Shown here: piece by piece, positions 18,428-26,459 of the stretch
Layout of the letters: each line of letters starts with the position of its first letter
How positions within the stretch are numbered: position 1 is the stretch's first letter
Made by a program: the position numbers and the translations under genes
Notes under the pieces: generated by a model
What the model saw: the letters and a program-made list of their open reading frames with translations, nothing else
What the model was told of the DNA's origin: nothing
The model's database searches: none
From: Neptunomonas japonica JAMM 1380
Lineage (GTDB): Bacteria > Pseudomonadota > Gammaproteobacteria > Pseudomonadales > Balneatricaceae
Assembly (NCBI RefSeq): GCF_016592555.1
Contig: NZ_AP014546.1
Location: 2,490,501-2,554,500 of the forward strand
DNA: 64,000 nt
Reading direction: 5' to 3'

Positions 18428-19456
18428 TCAGTTAGCGATCAGGTGAGCCGGAATAGATAGTCCCATCTCTTTGTAATAACGTGCAGCACCAGGGTGTAAA
18501 GGCAAAGGCAATCCAGCAATTGCTTTATCTAGCGCCATCGCTTTAGTAGCCTTATGAATACCATTTAAGAAAGGTAGGTTTTCATAAAAAGTTTTGGTCA
18601 GCATATAAACATCATCTTCTGAAACATCATCACGAACGGCCAAAAAATTTGGCTGCGCCATGGTGTTAATCTCTTTCGTCTGACCAGGGTAAGTATTGGC
18701 CGGGATGTTAAATCGAGTCCAAAGCTTATACCCACCGTTTGCTTTTTCTATTTGCTCATCGGTAAAATCAAGCACTGTGATATCGCTACCCATCGCAGCA
18801 TAAGCACGAGTAATCGCTGAAGTAGGCACGCCAGATGGAATATTCATCCCTTCAATGGTTCCGTTTTGCAGCGCATCAGCTGATGACCCATACCCCATGT
18901 AAGCAAAGTTGAACTTTTCGGCATCCGTTCCTAGGTTTTTCAATATTTCACGCCCAGAACCTTCTGTTCCTGAGTTCTTTTTACCTATTGAGAACTTCTC
19001 TCCATCCAATGCATTAATATCATCAATAGTGCCCGATTTTGCATATTGGCTCTTAACGACAAACTGCTCAACGTTTTGCCATAGCATAGAAACAGAGCGT
19101 AGGTTTTTTTGTGGGCCATTCGCTTTTAACTTGCCTTCACCTTCCCATGCCCATGCACCGTATAAACCTTGAAGAATCGCAAATTGCGCTTCGTTCTCGC
19201 CTAATAGCTTAATATTTTCTCCAGACCCTGCAGAGTTAATAGCAGACATAGATATCTTATGCTTTGGCTCTAGTTTTACCTTTGCCAAGGTTGCTAAAGC
19301 GACACCAACAGGATAATACGTCCCGCCTGTTGAAGCCGTTGCTAAGATATATGAGCGCTTCTCGGCTGCTTGAGCAAGGCCTGTGACACCCGCTACTGTG
19401 CTAAGTGCAATCGCCATGGAAAGTGTTTTTACCAATGTTCGTTTACTGATTTTCAT
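18428..19456 (-). CDS. TAXI family TRAP transporter solute-binding protein
   Basis: A 342-residue periplasmic binding protein. It has a Sec signal peptide (basic MKISKRTLVK, hydrophobic core, cleavage after GLAQA) and then the TAXI-family opening ILATASTGGTYYPVG. Later segments INSAGSGENIKLL, FSIGKKNSGTEGSGREIL and YMGYGSSADALQNG line the substrate cleft. A good Shine-Dalgarno (AAGGTGA) precedes the ATG. The ligand cannot be read from the sequence. TAXI proteins that have been studied bind dicarboxylates, glutamate or 2-oxoglutarate-like compounds. It is first in the transport operon. Confidence 0.93.
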   Translation of the reverse strand: MKISKRTLVKTLSMAIALSTVAGVTGLAQAAEKRSYILATASTGGTYYPVGVALATLAKVKLEPKHKISMSAINSAGSGENIKLLGENEAQFAILQGLYGAWAWEGEGKLKANGPQKNLRSVSMLWQNVEQFVVKSQYAKSGTIDDINALDGEKFSIGKKNSGTEGSGREILKNLGTDAEKFNFAYMGYGSSADALQNGTIEGMNIPSGVPTSAITRAYAAMGSDITVLDFTDEQIEKANGGYKLWTRFNIPANTYPGQTKEINTMAQPNFLAVRDDVSEDDVYMLTKTFYENLPFLNGIHKATKAMALDKAIAGLPLPLHPGAARYYKEMGLSIPAHLIAN

Positions 19457-19785
19457 TCTGTCACCTTTTTATGATTGTTATAAATGCAGCTTGGATACAA
19501 AACATATAAAGCAGATAATAGACCAAAAAAATAACTCATTGTTTTATATGATAATTTATTATTTTTAGAGACTTAATGAACAAAAATAAGCATTTTATTG
19601 CTCATACTCGCACACCAATAGGCAATAAATGGCTTAGTGGGTAAAGCCCTCGAAACTACAGGCTTTCATAAGAGTATTAGACTTCGTAGAGAGTTGTTTC
19701 TAGAACAATGCGCTATTTATTGCCTATTCTAGAAACCTATTGAAAATACACTACAGTAATGGTGCTTAGCGCACGGCTCTAACAA
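19457..19785. other. Regulatory gap upstream of the TAXI-TRAP operon
   Basis: These 329 bases separate the activator gene stop (19786) from the TAXI gene start (19456), all on the minus strand. The gap holds the inverted repeats described at 19617-19736 and an AT-rich promoter-proximal part. A very weak -24/-12-like element (TTGTATCCAAGCTGCA, minus strand, around 19500-19485) lies about 35 bases before the TAXI start, but it lacks the first G of the GG pair. No open frame was seen. Confidence 0.45.
19617..19736. promoter_or_regulatory. Inverted-repeat pair, candidate activator binding sites
   Basis: AATAGGCAATAAAT at 19617-19630 recurs as its exact reverse complement at 19715-19728. Including flanks, 16 of 17 bases match. 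The second copy is itself framed by GTTTCTAGAA (19696-19705) and TTCTAGAAAC (19727-19736). The sites lie roughly 160-280 bases upstream of the TAXI start, a normal distance for enhancer sites of a sigma-54 activator such as the one encoded next door. Confidence 0.5.
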
Positions 19786-21150
19786 CTAGCACTTGAAATC
19801 GTTACGATTAATACCATAACGAATCATTTTCTGGTTAAGCGTCCTGCGGGGCAAATCCAACTGCTCCATTGTTAATTTGATATTACCTTGATGAAAACTT
19901 AGCGCATCACGAATAACGTCTGCCTCAAAATTGGCCACCTGGATTGCTAACGACAGCTCTTTAGAATGAATTTTACTTGTATGAGACATCCCTTCCGATG
20001 CCATAAGAATATCAGCAACGGACAGGTCCGCATCCAACGAAAAACGAATGGCTATGTTTTTCAGCTCCCTCACATTACCCGGCCACTGGTAACTCATTAG
20101 AGTTGAGTGATCATGGACAGACAACGTCCGTGGGTTTTTATCATGGTCTGAGGCAACGATTTTCAAATAGTGATTAAATAACAGAGGCACATCTTCTAGC
20201 CGCTCTCGCAAAGGGGGAATATGCAACTGAGAAATACTTAAGCGATAAAACAGATCCTCTCTAAAGTTATCATCATCTCTCAAATCAACTTTTGACGCGG
20301 CAATCACACGAAGGTCAACCTCAATAGCAGTATTTGACCCTAAACGCTCTATCACACCTTCCTGGAAAGCACGCAGCAGCTTAATCTGTAAGTTTGCAGG
20401 CATGCTCTCAATTTCATCAAGAAACAAAGTACCCTTATCAGAGTATTCAAACTTACCTACCCGCCTTTTTGCAGCACTGGTAAATGCGCCTGCCTCATGT
20501 CCAAATAACTCACTTTCAATCAGTGATTCTGGAATTGCACCACAATTAATAGGAACAAAATTGTGCTTTTTACGATGGCTATATTCATGCAAACACTGGG
20601 CAACGAGCTCTTTTCCAGTGCCCGTTTCTCCATAGACGATAACATGCGTATCTTGCTCTGCCAGCTTTACTAATTCACGCTTTAAGCGCTGAATTGCAGG
20701 AGAAACACCAATAATTCTCGCATCCACACCTGACATAGAAACAAGGTTTTGCTGCAGTTTGTGATTTTCTAATACGAGTCGGCGTTTTTCACAAGCACGC
20801 TGCACTGTTTCTGCTAAGCGCTCAGGAACATAAGGTTTTTCAATAAAATCATAAGCGCCTTTTCGCATAGCGCTTATTGCCATATCAACATCACCATGAG
20901 CAGTTAATAAAATAACGGGCATGCCCGAGACTTTCAGCAAGGCTTCACGTAATAACTCAAGCCCATCCATGCCAGGCATTTTCACATCAGTAACAACCAC
21001 ACCAGAAAAATTCTCATCAATTGCTTGCATAGCACTTTCGGCACAGGCAAAGCTATCGACTGAAAACCCACAAACCTTTAGCCACTGCTCTGTTGACTGA
21101 CGCACCATTGCCTCATCATCAACTAAAATCACATGCCCTCGAATATCCAA
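19786..21150 (-). CDS. Sigma-54-dependent response regulator, DctD-like
   Basis: A 454-residue activator. The receiver domain (1-120) has the acidic pocket DDE, phospho-acceptor D55 in TDVKMPGMDG and the lysine in IEKPY. The AAA+ domain (about 145-380) has Walker A GETGTGKE, Walker B GTLFLDEIES and the arginine-finger region REDLFYRLS. The sigma-54 contact loop reads GAFTSA (221-226) instead of GAFTGA. A Fis-type helix-turn-helix ends the protein (GNIKLTMEQLDLPRRTLNQK). The start is TTG, immediately after the kinase stop codon and in the same frame, with GGGGGA upstream. It likely switches on the TAXI-TRAP operon when the kinase senses substrate. Confidence 0.9.
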   Translation of the reverse strand: MDIRGHVILVDDEAMVRQSTEQWLKVCGFSVDSFACAESAMQAIDENFSGVVVTDVKMPGMDGLELLREALLKVSGMPVILLTAHGDVDMAISAMRKGAYDFIEKPYVPERLAETVQRACEKRRLVLENHKLQQNLVSMSGVDARIIGVSPAIQRLKRELVKLAEQDTHVIVYGETGTGKELVAQCLHEYSHRKKHNFVPINCGAIPESLIESELFGHEAGAFTSAAKRRVGKFEYSDKGTLFLDEIESMPANLQIKLLRAFQEGVIERLGSNTAIEVDLRVIAASKVDLRDDDNFREDLFYRLSISQLHIPPLRERLEDVPLLFNHYLKIVASDHDKNPRTLSVHDHSTLMSYQWPGNVRELKNIAIRFSLDADLSVADILMASEGMSHTSKIHSKELSLAIQVANFEADVIRDALSFHQGNIKLTMEQLDLPRRTLNQKMIRYGINRNDFKC

Positions 21151-23328
21151 TCAGATTCCCCCTGTGTTTTTTGCTAGCGGCAAGGATACTGAAAAACATA
21201 AACCCTGCTCCTGATTACGAACCACATCCACTATTCCGCCTAAATCCCGAACAATCCCCTGCACAATAGGCAAACCTAAACCAAGGCCATCGCCCATACT
21301 CTTAGTCGTATAAAATGGCTCAAACATGTGCGCTAGCTGCTCATCTGTCGCCCCTTCTCCGGTATCACGTATATTAAGCACCACCCAGTCATGACAAGGG
21401 CTTTCCAAATCCTGATCAATACTTTGTCTATCATTATCAAGCAAACGAAGTGTCATAGAAATCTGTCCCGAAGGTAACTGAAGCATGGCGTCACAAGCAT
21501 TAGTAATCAAATTAACCAACACTTGCTCTATACGTATTTCATCACCATGAACCCAGTAGCACGTTAATTCATGCTCAAAACTACAATCAATGGACTGCTC
21601 TACAAACCTTTCTTTATATTGCCCAAGAATATGCTGAATTGAAAAAACTAACTCAACAAGGCCAGACGCCCCTGCACTTTTATAAGCAAAAGTTTTAAGT
21701 TGACCTGTAATCAGCGCCATCTTGTCGACTAAGCCATTGACCCTATTCAAGTTTTCATTCTGCAAACCGGGCTGATCTGACAGTCGACGTATTATAGCTA
21801 GGTAGTTACGCATAGCCGTTAGAGGTTGATTTAGCTCATGCACCATAGCCGTTGACATTCGCCCCAAAGCCGCTAGTTTTTCAGCTTGAATCAGCTCATT
21901 TTGCGCGGCCTCAAGCGCTTGTGTTCGCTGTAAAACCTTTGTTTCTAGCGATTCATTTACTTCTCGCAGTTTGTACTCCAAGCGCTTACGGCGGGTGATA
22001 TCTATCATAGTCACCAGATAACTGACTTGTGGTGCGGCGGTCATCATTCTTATTGAAAAAAGCACAGGAAAAACCGAGCCATCAGAGCGGCGCCCCACAA
22101 CTTCATACCCTGTTATGGGCGTAAACTCACCATGCGAAAGACCTTCTAACCAACGCTTCAGTGGTGTGAATTGATCAATATCCGCAAACAATGCCGCTAA
22201 TGGCCGCCCCATTATCAACGACAAAGAAACACCAAACTGCTGCATAACCATCGGATTAACAAAAACGATTACGCCTTGCTTATCCACAGTAATCAAACCA
22301 ACCTGTGCGGTATTAATAATATAACGCTGTCGTTGCTCACTATCTCGCTGCGCCCTAAGCACTAAGGCTTGTGAACGCCGTTTTAATCGATACTCTCGTA
22401 AATATAAAACTAGCAACGCAAATGCCAGACAGCCACCCGCAACCGTAAAGCCAGCATAAACTGCTCTTTGCTCTGCTGCTTTTATAGGACTAAGAACACC
22501 GACCTCCCATTTAAGGTCATCAAGCATCACCGATTCATTTAACTGTTCTTTACCATCTAATTTCCAGATAGAAATATCACGATCATCGAACAATTTTTCA
22601 TCTATAACCGAGCCATGCGACCATGCACTTGCCGATGTTTTAAATTCAGAACCTGATACACCAAAACTTTTCAGCCCAGAACGCGGCAACCCAGCCTCCT
22701 GTAATAATGCCAGGCTAGTAAACAGCAATTGCCCATGTTGGTCAGCCACATAAAAAGCATACTCAAGAGAAAGCTGCTCTTTAAGTGCACTCACATCCAA
22801 TTTCATAACAGACACACCAATCAACTGTTGCCTATGGTAAATCGGAGCAGATAGATAGTAAGAAGGCTGAGTGGCGCTATCATCTACCATAAAGTAACGC
22901 CCCTGCTCTCCCGATAGCGCCTGAAGAAAGAACGGTGCATTTTGATAATAGCGCCGTGCTGTCGCTCCTCTTTCTCTCCAATTGCTATAAGCAACGACTT
23001 CTCCCTTAAGGTCTAAAACAATCAACGCAGCAGAACCTGCAACCAAGTTAGTTTGCTCCAAATAGCGGCTAACCTTGATTACTTTACTCGGATTAGATTG
23101 CACCAGAAGGTCTTTAACATCACGATTTTGCGAGAGCAAAAAGGGCAAATATCGATACTGATCAATAGCTACGCGTAACGCACTGATAGTATCTAACAAT
23201 CTTGAAGATCCATGCTGGTGAATTTGAACGAGACCCCAACCACGCGTATAGATATATGCCTGCCAAGAAACGACCAAACTACACAAAGCAGCAATAATAA
23301 ATATGATAACGGGACGCCTCACCTGCAA
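21151..23328 (-). CDS. Membrane sensor histidine kinase, DctB-like
   Basis: A 725-residue kinase. TM1 is near residues 8-25, followed by a periplasmic double-Cache-type sensor to about 300 and TM2 near 307-327. A cytoplasmic PAS domain (about 345-450, GLITVDKQGVIVFVNPMVM) comes next, then a coiled coil, the dimerisation and phospho-acceptor helix with H497 in MVHELNQPLTAM, and the HATPase domain with NLITNACDAM, GEGATDEQLAHMFEPFYTTK and GLGLGLPIVQG. This is the DctB/DctS layout. The likely start is TTG at 23328, five to six bases after AGGAGG. It is the first gene of the two-component pair and is divergent from pheA. Confidence 0.9.
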   Translation of the reverse strand: MQVRRPVIIFIIAALCSLVVSWQAYIYTRGWGLVQIHQHGSSRLLDTISALRVAIDQYRYLPFLLSQNRDVKDLLVQSNPSKVIKVSRYLEQTNLVAGSAALIVLDLKGEVVAYSNWRERGATARRYYQNAPFFLQALSGEQGRYFMVDDSATQPSYYLSAPIYHRQQLIGVSVMKLDVSALKEQLSLEYAFYVADQHGQLLFTSLALLQEAGLPRSGLKSFGVSGSEFKTSASAWSHGSVIDEKLFDDRDISIWKLDGKEQLNESVMLDDLKWEVGVLSPIKAAEQRAVYAGFTVAGGCLAFALLVLYLREYRLKRRSQALVLRAQRDSEQRQRYIINTAQVGLITVDKQGVIVFVNPMVMQQFGVSLSLIMGRPLAALFADIDQFTPLKRWLEGLSHGEFTPITGYEVVGRRSDGSVFPVLFSIRMMTAAPQVSYLVTMIDITRRKRLEYKLREVNESLETKVLQRTQALEAAQNELIQAEKLAALGRMSTAMVHELNQPLTAMRNYLAIIRRLSDQPGLQNENLNRVNGLVDKMALITGQLKTFAYKSAGASGLVELVFSIQHILGQYKERFVEQSIDCSFEHELTCYWVHGDEIRIEQVLVNLITNACDAMLQLPSGQISMTLRLLDNDRQSIDQDLESPCHDWVVLNIRDTGEGATDEQLAHMFEPFYTTKSMGDGLGLGLPIVQGIVRDLGGIVDVVRNQEQGLCFSVSLPLAKNTGGI

Positions 23329-23461
23329 ACCTTCCTCCTATACGCAAATAATATCTAAGAAAACTCAATAGATTATCACTTAGAAAGATTCAACCTGTAT
23401 ACAAGCCTGTGACATAATGAGCGATTGATGGATAACAACTGACTGACGGAAACACACTATC

Positions 23462-24325
23462 ATGAGCACCAATATCATCGCTTATCAGGGCCATAAAGGC
23501 GCCTACTCTCATTTATCATGCCACCATGTTTACCCAGAGATGGAAGCATTTGCCTGTGAGAGTTTTGTTGACGCGATGTTTATGGTCGAACGCGGCGAAG
23601 CCCAGCTTGCGATGATCCCGCTGGAAAACTCAACAGCGGGTCGAGTAGAAGAAATTTACCGCCTCATGCCTAAAACGCAACTCCATATTATTAGCGAACA
23701 CTTTGAGCCGGTAAACCACTGCCTAGTCGCCAAGAAAGGCACTAAAATATCAGATTTGCGGACAGTATCTTCACACCCCCAAGCACTGGCACAGTGTGAC
23801 GGCAATACCAAAAGCTTAAATCTAGCCCAAGTTGCAAGCCTCGATACAGCAGGTGCAGCCGAAGCATTATTAAGTATCGAAGAGCCAGGCCATGCAGCAA
23901 TTGCCTCCAGCCTTGCCGCAGAACTTTATGACTTAGAAATCCTTAGAGAAAACTTTCAGGATAAAACCGGCAACACCACTCGTTTTGTTATTTTGGCAAA
24001 AGATAGCCATATGCCAAAACTACAACCTAACATTACTTTTATAACCACGATCATGTTTACCGTTCGTAACTTACCAGCCGCCTTGTATAAAGGCTTAGGC
24101 GGCTTTGCAACGAATGGAGTCAACGCTGTCAAATTAGAAAGCTATATGGCTTCAGATACAATGCAAGCAACCAGCTTTCATCTTGACGTTGAAGGTCACC
24201 CTGAGCAGAAAAAAATGCAATACGCACTTCAAGAGCTTGATTTTTTTGCGAAAGAAGTTCGTATCATAGGCACGTATCCCGCTCATATTTTCCGCGTAAA
24301 ACATAATGAAAAGACTCAAGATTAA
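23462..24325 (+). CDS. pheA: Prephenate dehydratase
   Basis: A 287-residue monofunctional enzyme converting prephenate to phenylpyruvate in phenylalanine synthesis. The catalytic domain opens IIAYQGHKGAYSH and includes MIPLENSTAGRV, the substrate loop SSHPQALAQC and the conserved TRF motif in KTGNTTRFVILAK. A C-terminal ACT domain for phenylalanine feedback starts near residue 195 (FTVRNLPAALYKGL) with the LESYM segment. No chorismate mutase domain is fused at the N-terminus, unlike the E. coli P-protein. Downstream is the candidate small RNA gene. No attenuator-type leader peptide rich in Phe precedes it. Confidence 0.93.
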   Translation: MSTNIIAYQGHKGAYSHLSCHHVYPEMEAFACESFVDAMFMVERGEAQLAMIPLENSTAGRVEEIYRLMPKTQLHIISEHFEPVNHCLVAKKGTKISDLRTVSSHPQALAQCDGNTKSLNLAQVASLDTAGAAEALLSIEEPGHAAIASSLAAELYDLEILRENFQDKTGNTTRFVILAKDSHMPKLQPNITFITTIMFTVRNLPAALYKGLGGFATNGVNAVKLESYMASDTMQATSFHLDVEGHPEQKKMQYALQELDFFAKEVRIIGTYPAHIFRVKHNEKTQD

Positions 24326-24406
24326 CTGAAAATAAATGCAGCGCACAATTCATGTAACTATCAAAATATATATATATATCAATAACATATATATATTATA
24401 CTAAAG

Positions 24407-24427
24407 TATAATTGTGCAGCGCACAAT
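24407..24427 (+). promoter_or_regulatory. TATAAT box overlapped by a perfect palindrome
   Basis: TATAAT at 24407-24412 is followed directly by ATTGTGC-AGC-GCACAAT (24411-24427), a perfect 7-bp dyad placed where a repressor would block the -10 and start site. No consensus -35 exists 17 bases upstream. The 13-base half TGCAGCGCACAAT recurs at 24337. The regulator is unknown. Confidence 0.5.
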
Positions 24428-24503
24428 AAAAATCGATAGTATTAGTCGATAGAGACATTCGTGTTGCATTCACGAAACCACGTATCTATCACATCCCTAC
24501 TTT

Positions 24504-24530
24504 CAACTCTTTCCTATTGAGTTGTTTTTT
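24504..24530 (+). terminator. First of two tandem terminators
   Basis: CAACTC and GAGTTG form a 6-bp stem with a nine-base loop followed by TTTTTT. Confidence 0.6.
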
Positions 24531-24554
24531 GCCCCTGCTTGCAGGGGCTTTTTT
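24531..24554 (+). terminator. Second, strong tandem terminator
   Basis: GCCCCTGC and GCAGGGGC form a perfect 8-bp GC-rich stem with loop TT, directly followed by TTTTTT. This is the strongest intrinsic terminator in the window. Confidence 0.93.
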
Positions 24555-24677
24555 ATACTCATATATTAACCACACTGGCTAGCAATATTCCGTCTGGCCA
24601 GCTAATGTTCAGATTCAATATGAAATCATAAGCACTAACTTATGAACGCCTATTCAAAACTTACAAAGGAATCTGTT

Positions 24678-25115
24678 ATGAGCCTATTTGACTTTGCTTC
24701 GAACCTTGGGAAAAAACTCTTCGGTTCAGATGAAGACCCTGCTGAAGAAATCCAGAAACACATTGAATCTGATAACCCGGGTGTTGACGGCCTTAAAGTA
24801 ACAGTTGCAGATGGAATAGCGACAGTATCAGGATCAGCAAAAGACCAAGCCGCATATGAAAAAGCGATTTTAATGGCAGGCAACGTTCAAGGTATCCAAG
24901 AAGTAAAAGCAGACGCCTTACACCTAGAAGATAAAACTGCTGCCAATGTTGAGTACTATACTATTGAGTCTGGTGATTCATTATGGGCTATTGCACAAAA
25001 GCACTTAGGGAACGGTAACGATTACACCAAAATCTTTGAAGCCAACAAAGAAGTCATCAAAGACCCTGACCTTATTTACCCTGGACAGAAAATCCGCATC
25101 CCGCTCGAAAAATAA
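24678..25115 (+). CDS. BON and LysM domain protein, Kbp/YgaU-like
   Basis: A 145-residue soluble protein from the ATG at 24678, which has AAGGAAT nine bases upstream. A longer in-frame start at 24642 lacks this and does not match the family. The N-terminus MSLFDFASNLGKKLFG resembles E. coli YgaU (Kbp). A BON domain covers about residues 25-85 (VDGLKVTVADGIATVSGSA), and a LysM domain covers the last 50 (YYTIESGDSLWAIAQKHLG, IFEANKEVIKDPDLIYPGQ). The E. coli homologue is a cytoplasmic K+ sensor induced by osmotic stress. A similar role here is an inference. Confidence 0.9.
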   Translation: MSLFDFASNLGKKLFGSDEDPAEEIQKHIESDNPGVDGLKVTVADGIATVSGSAKDQAAYEKAILMAGNVQGIQEVKADALHLEDKTAANVEYYTIESGDSLWAIAQKHLGNGNDYTKIFEANKEVIKDPDLIYPGQKIRIPLEK

Positions 25116-25125
25116 TTCATTACAT

Positions 25126-25156
25126 AGCGAATTGTTCTCTTTTTGAACAATTCGCT
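25126..25156 (+). terminator. Hairpin after the LysM/BON gene
   Basis: AGCGAATTGTTC and GAACAATTCGCT form a perfect 12-bp stem with a seven-base loop, 11 bases after the stop codon. The following TATCTTAC is a poor T-run, so it may act with Rho or as 3' protection. Confidence 0.6.
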
Positions 25157-25243
25157 TATCTTACTAATTTATTTCGAGTTATTTTGTTTTAGGGGGTTGA
25201 TCTCAAAAGCCCATCTCATTAATATACGCCCACTTCATGCAGT

Positions 25244-25319
<76 letters not shown>

Positions 25320-25429
25320 CTCTTGAAACCTCGCCTTAGAAAATCTTTTTTATAGCAAGCAAACATCAAATTCTAGCAAGACTATGTATTGAGATAGCTT
25401 TTAACACTGCTACACTCATATCAAATTTG

Positions 25430-26266
25430 ATGAGTGAGATAGCTATGCAAAAACCATCCAAAATAAATTTAGAAAAAAACACCCCCACCCTTTCATCGCT
25501 TTCATTTAAAAAATCAACTATTGCCTCCAAAAGCAAATATGAAAAAGATCTTAAAAAATGGCAACTAAGACTTCTTCATGCCCAACAGGCCTACTTTCAC
25601 GCCAACAAACGCGCCATCATTGTTTTCGAAGGCTGGGATGCCAGCGGCAAAGGCGGAGCCATTCGCAGACTCACGGAGCGGCTCGACCCTCGCGGCTTCC
25701 AAGTACACCCTATTGGCGCGCCTAGAAAAGAAGAACAAGGTAAGCATTATCTTTATCGTTTCCAAACACGCCTACCAGCCCCCGGTGAAATCGCTATATT
25801 TGATCGCTCATGGTATGGACGCGTATTAGTAGAAAGAGTTGAAGGCTTTGCCGTGGAACAACAATGGCAACGGGCATATCAAGAGATCAACGAATTTGAA
25901 CGCTTATTAACTGATGATGATGCAAGAATCATTAAAGTATTCATGCACATATCACCCAAAGAGCAACTCAAGCGCTTTGCTGAACGACTCAGCAACCCGA
26001 TCAAACGCTGGAAGCTAACTGAAGAAGATATCAGAAACCGCCAACGCTGGCCCGAATACGACGAAGCGATCAATCAAATGTTTGAACAAACTTCGACAAT
26101 CACATCTCCTTGGCACCCAATCGCCGCTAACCATAAATGGTATGCGCGCATAAAAGTCCTTAAAACCGTTGTTAAAGCACTGGAAAAAGATATGGACCTC
26201 TCTCCACCAGAAGCAGACCCTGAAGTACTAAAAGCAGCCAGAAAACATTTAAAACTTGATGTCTAG
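25430..26266 (+). CDS. ppk2: Polyphosphate kinase 2 family protein
   Basis: A protein of about 278 residues that transfers phosphate between polyphosphate and nucleotides. It carries the PPK2 Walker A GWDASGKGGAIRRL, the lid or Walker B region IFDRSWYGRVLVERVEGF, the segment FERLLTDDDARIIKVFMHIS, and a conserved helical end WYARIKVLKTVVKALE. Length and motifs fit the single-domain class that phosphorylates AMP or ADP. The class cannot be fixed by eye. The start is uncertain: ATG 25430 has no Shine-Dalgarno, whereas ATG 25445 has GTGAG six bases upstream and would shorten the unconserved N-terminus by five residues. Confidence 0.92.
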   Translation: MSEIAMQKPSKINLEKNTPTLSSLSFKKSTIASKSKYEKDLKKWQLRLLHAQQAYFHANKRAIIVFEGWDASGKGGAIRRLTERLDPRGFQVHPIGAPRKEEQGKHYLYRFQTRLPAPGEIAIFDRSWYGRVLVERVEGFAVEQQWQRAYQEINEFERLLTDDDARIIKVFMHISPKEQLKRFAERLSNPIKRWKLTEEDIRNRQRWPEYDEAINQMFEQTSTITSPWHPIAANHKWYARIKVLKTVVKALEKDMDLSPPEADPEVLKAARKHLKLDV

Positions 26267-26284
26267 TACCTCATGAGAAATTGA

Positions 26285-26375
26285 TTTGCTACCGCTGGGT
26301 GATTAGGAAGCGACACCCTAGGCATTACTAATGCCTTATAAATAAACTGAAACCTGAAACAGCCTCGGTAGCAAA
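26285..26375 (+). ncRNA. Structured leader, possible riboswitch-like element
   Basis: TTTGCTACCG (26285-26294) and CGGTAGCAAA (26366-26375) are perfect 10-base complements that close a 91-base domain. Inside lie two further hairpins, GGGTG/CACCC and GGCATTA/TAATGCC, followed by an unpaired stretch containing CTGAAACCTGAAACAG. The result is a three-way-junction fold. It lies 85 bases before the start of the secreted beta-helix gene, in its probable 5' untranslated region. I cannot match it to a named riboswitch class. Confidence 0.45.
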
Positions 26376-26459
26376 CGAGGAGACAATTTTGAGACACTTC
26401 TATTCGGCGACTCCTGATACCCTCACTTGTTGATTTAATTGCACCTGCAGGAGGTGAGA

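Larger units (their letters stand above)
24419..24554 (+). ncRNA. Candidate small RNA between pheA and the LysM gene
   Basis: Downstream of the TATAAT box the sequence is non-coding but strongly paired. GATAGA (24448-24453) pairs with TCTATC (24485-24490), enclosing TTCGTG (24458-24463) with CACGAA (24471-24476). A single-stranded stretch follows. CAACTC/GAGTTG (24504-24524) is followed by six T, and then comes a GC-rich terminator with six T. The transcript would be about 110-136 bases. It could instead be a long pheA 3' UTR. I do not recognise a known RNA family. Confidence 0.5.
24326..24677. other. Gap holding an operator-promoter and a candidate small RNA
   Basis: This 352-base non-coding stretch begins with TGCAGCGCACAAT at 24337-24349. 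A tract of alternating AT (24365-24400) follows that can fold on itself. The same 13-mer recurs at 24415-24427 next to a TATAAT. Structured sequence and tandem terminators come next (listed separately), then about 120 plain bases before the LysM gene. Confidence 0.6.

Noticed and set aside
19485..19500. Sigma-54-like -24/-12 element before the TAXI gene
   Set aside because: It lacks the first G of the invariant GG and has few other consensus bases, so it is mentioned only in the gap description.
24365..24400. Alternating AT tract as a replication origin or phage site
   Set aside because: There are no DnaA boxes, iterons or integrase nearby. It is better explained as part of the promoter region of the candidate small RNA.
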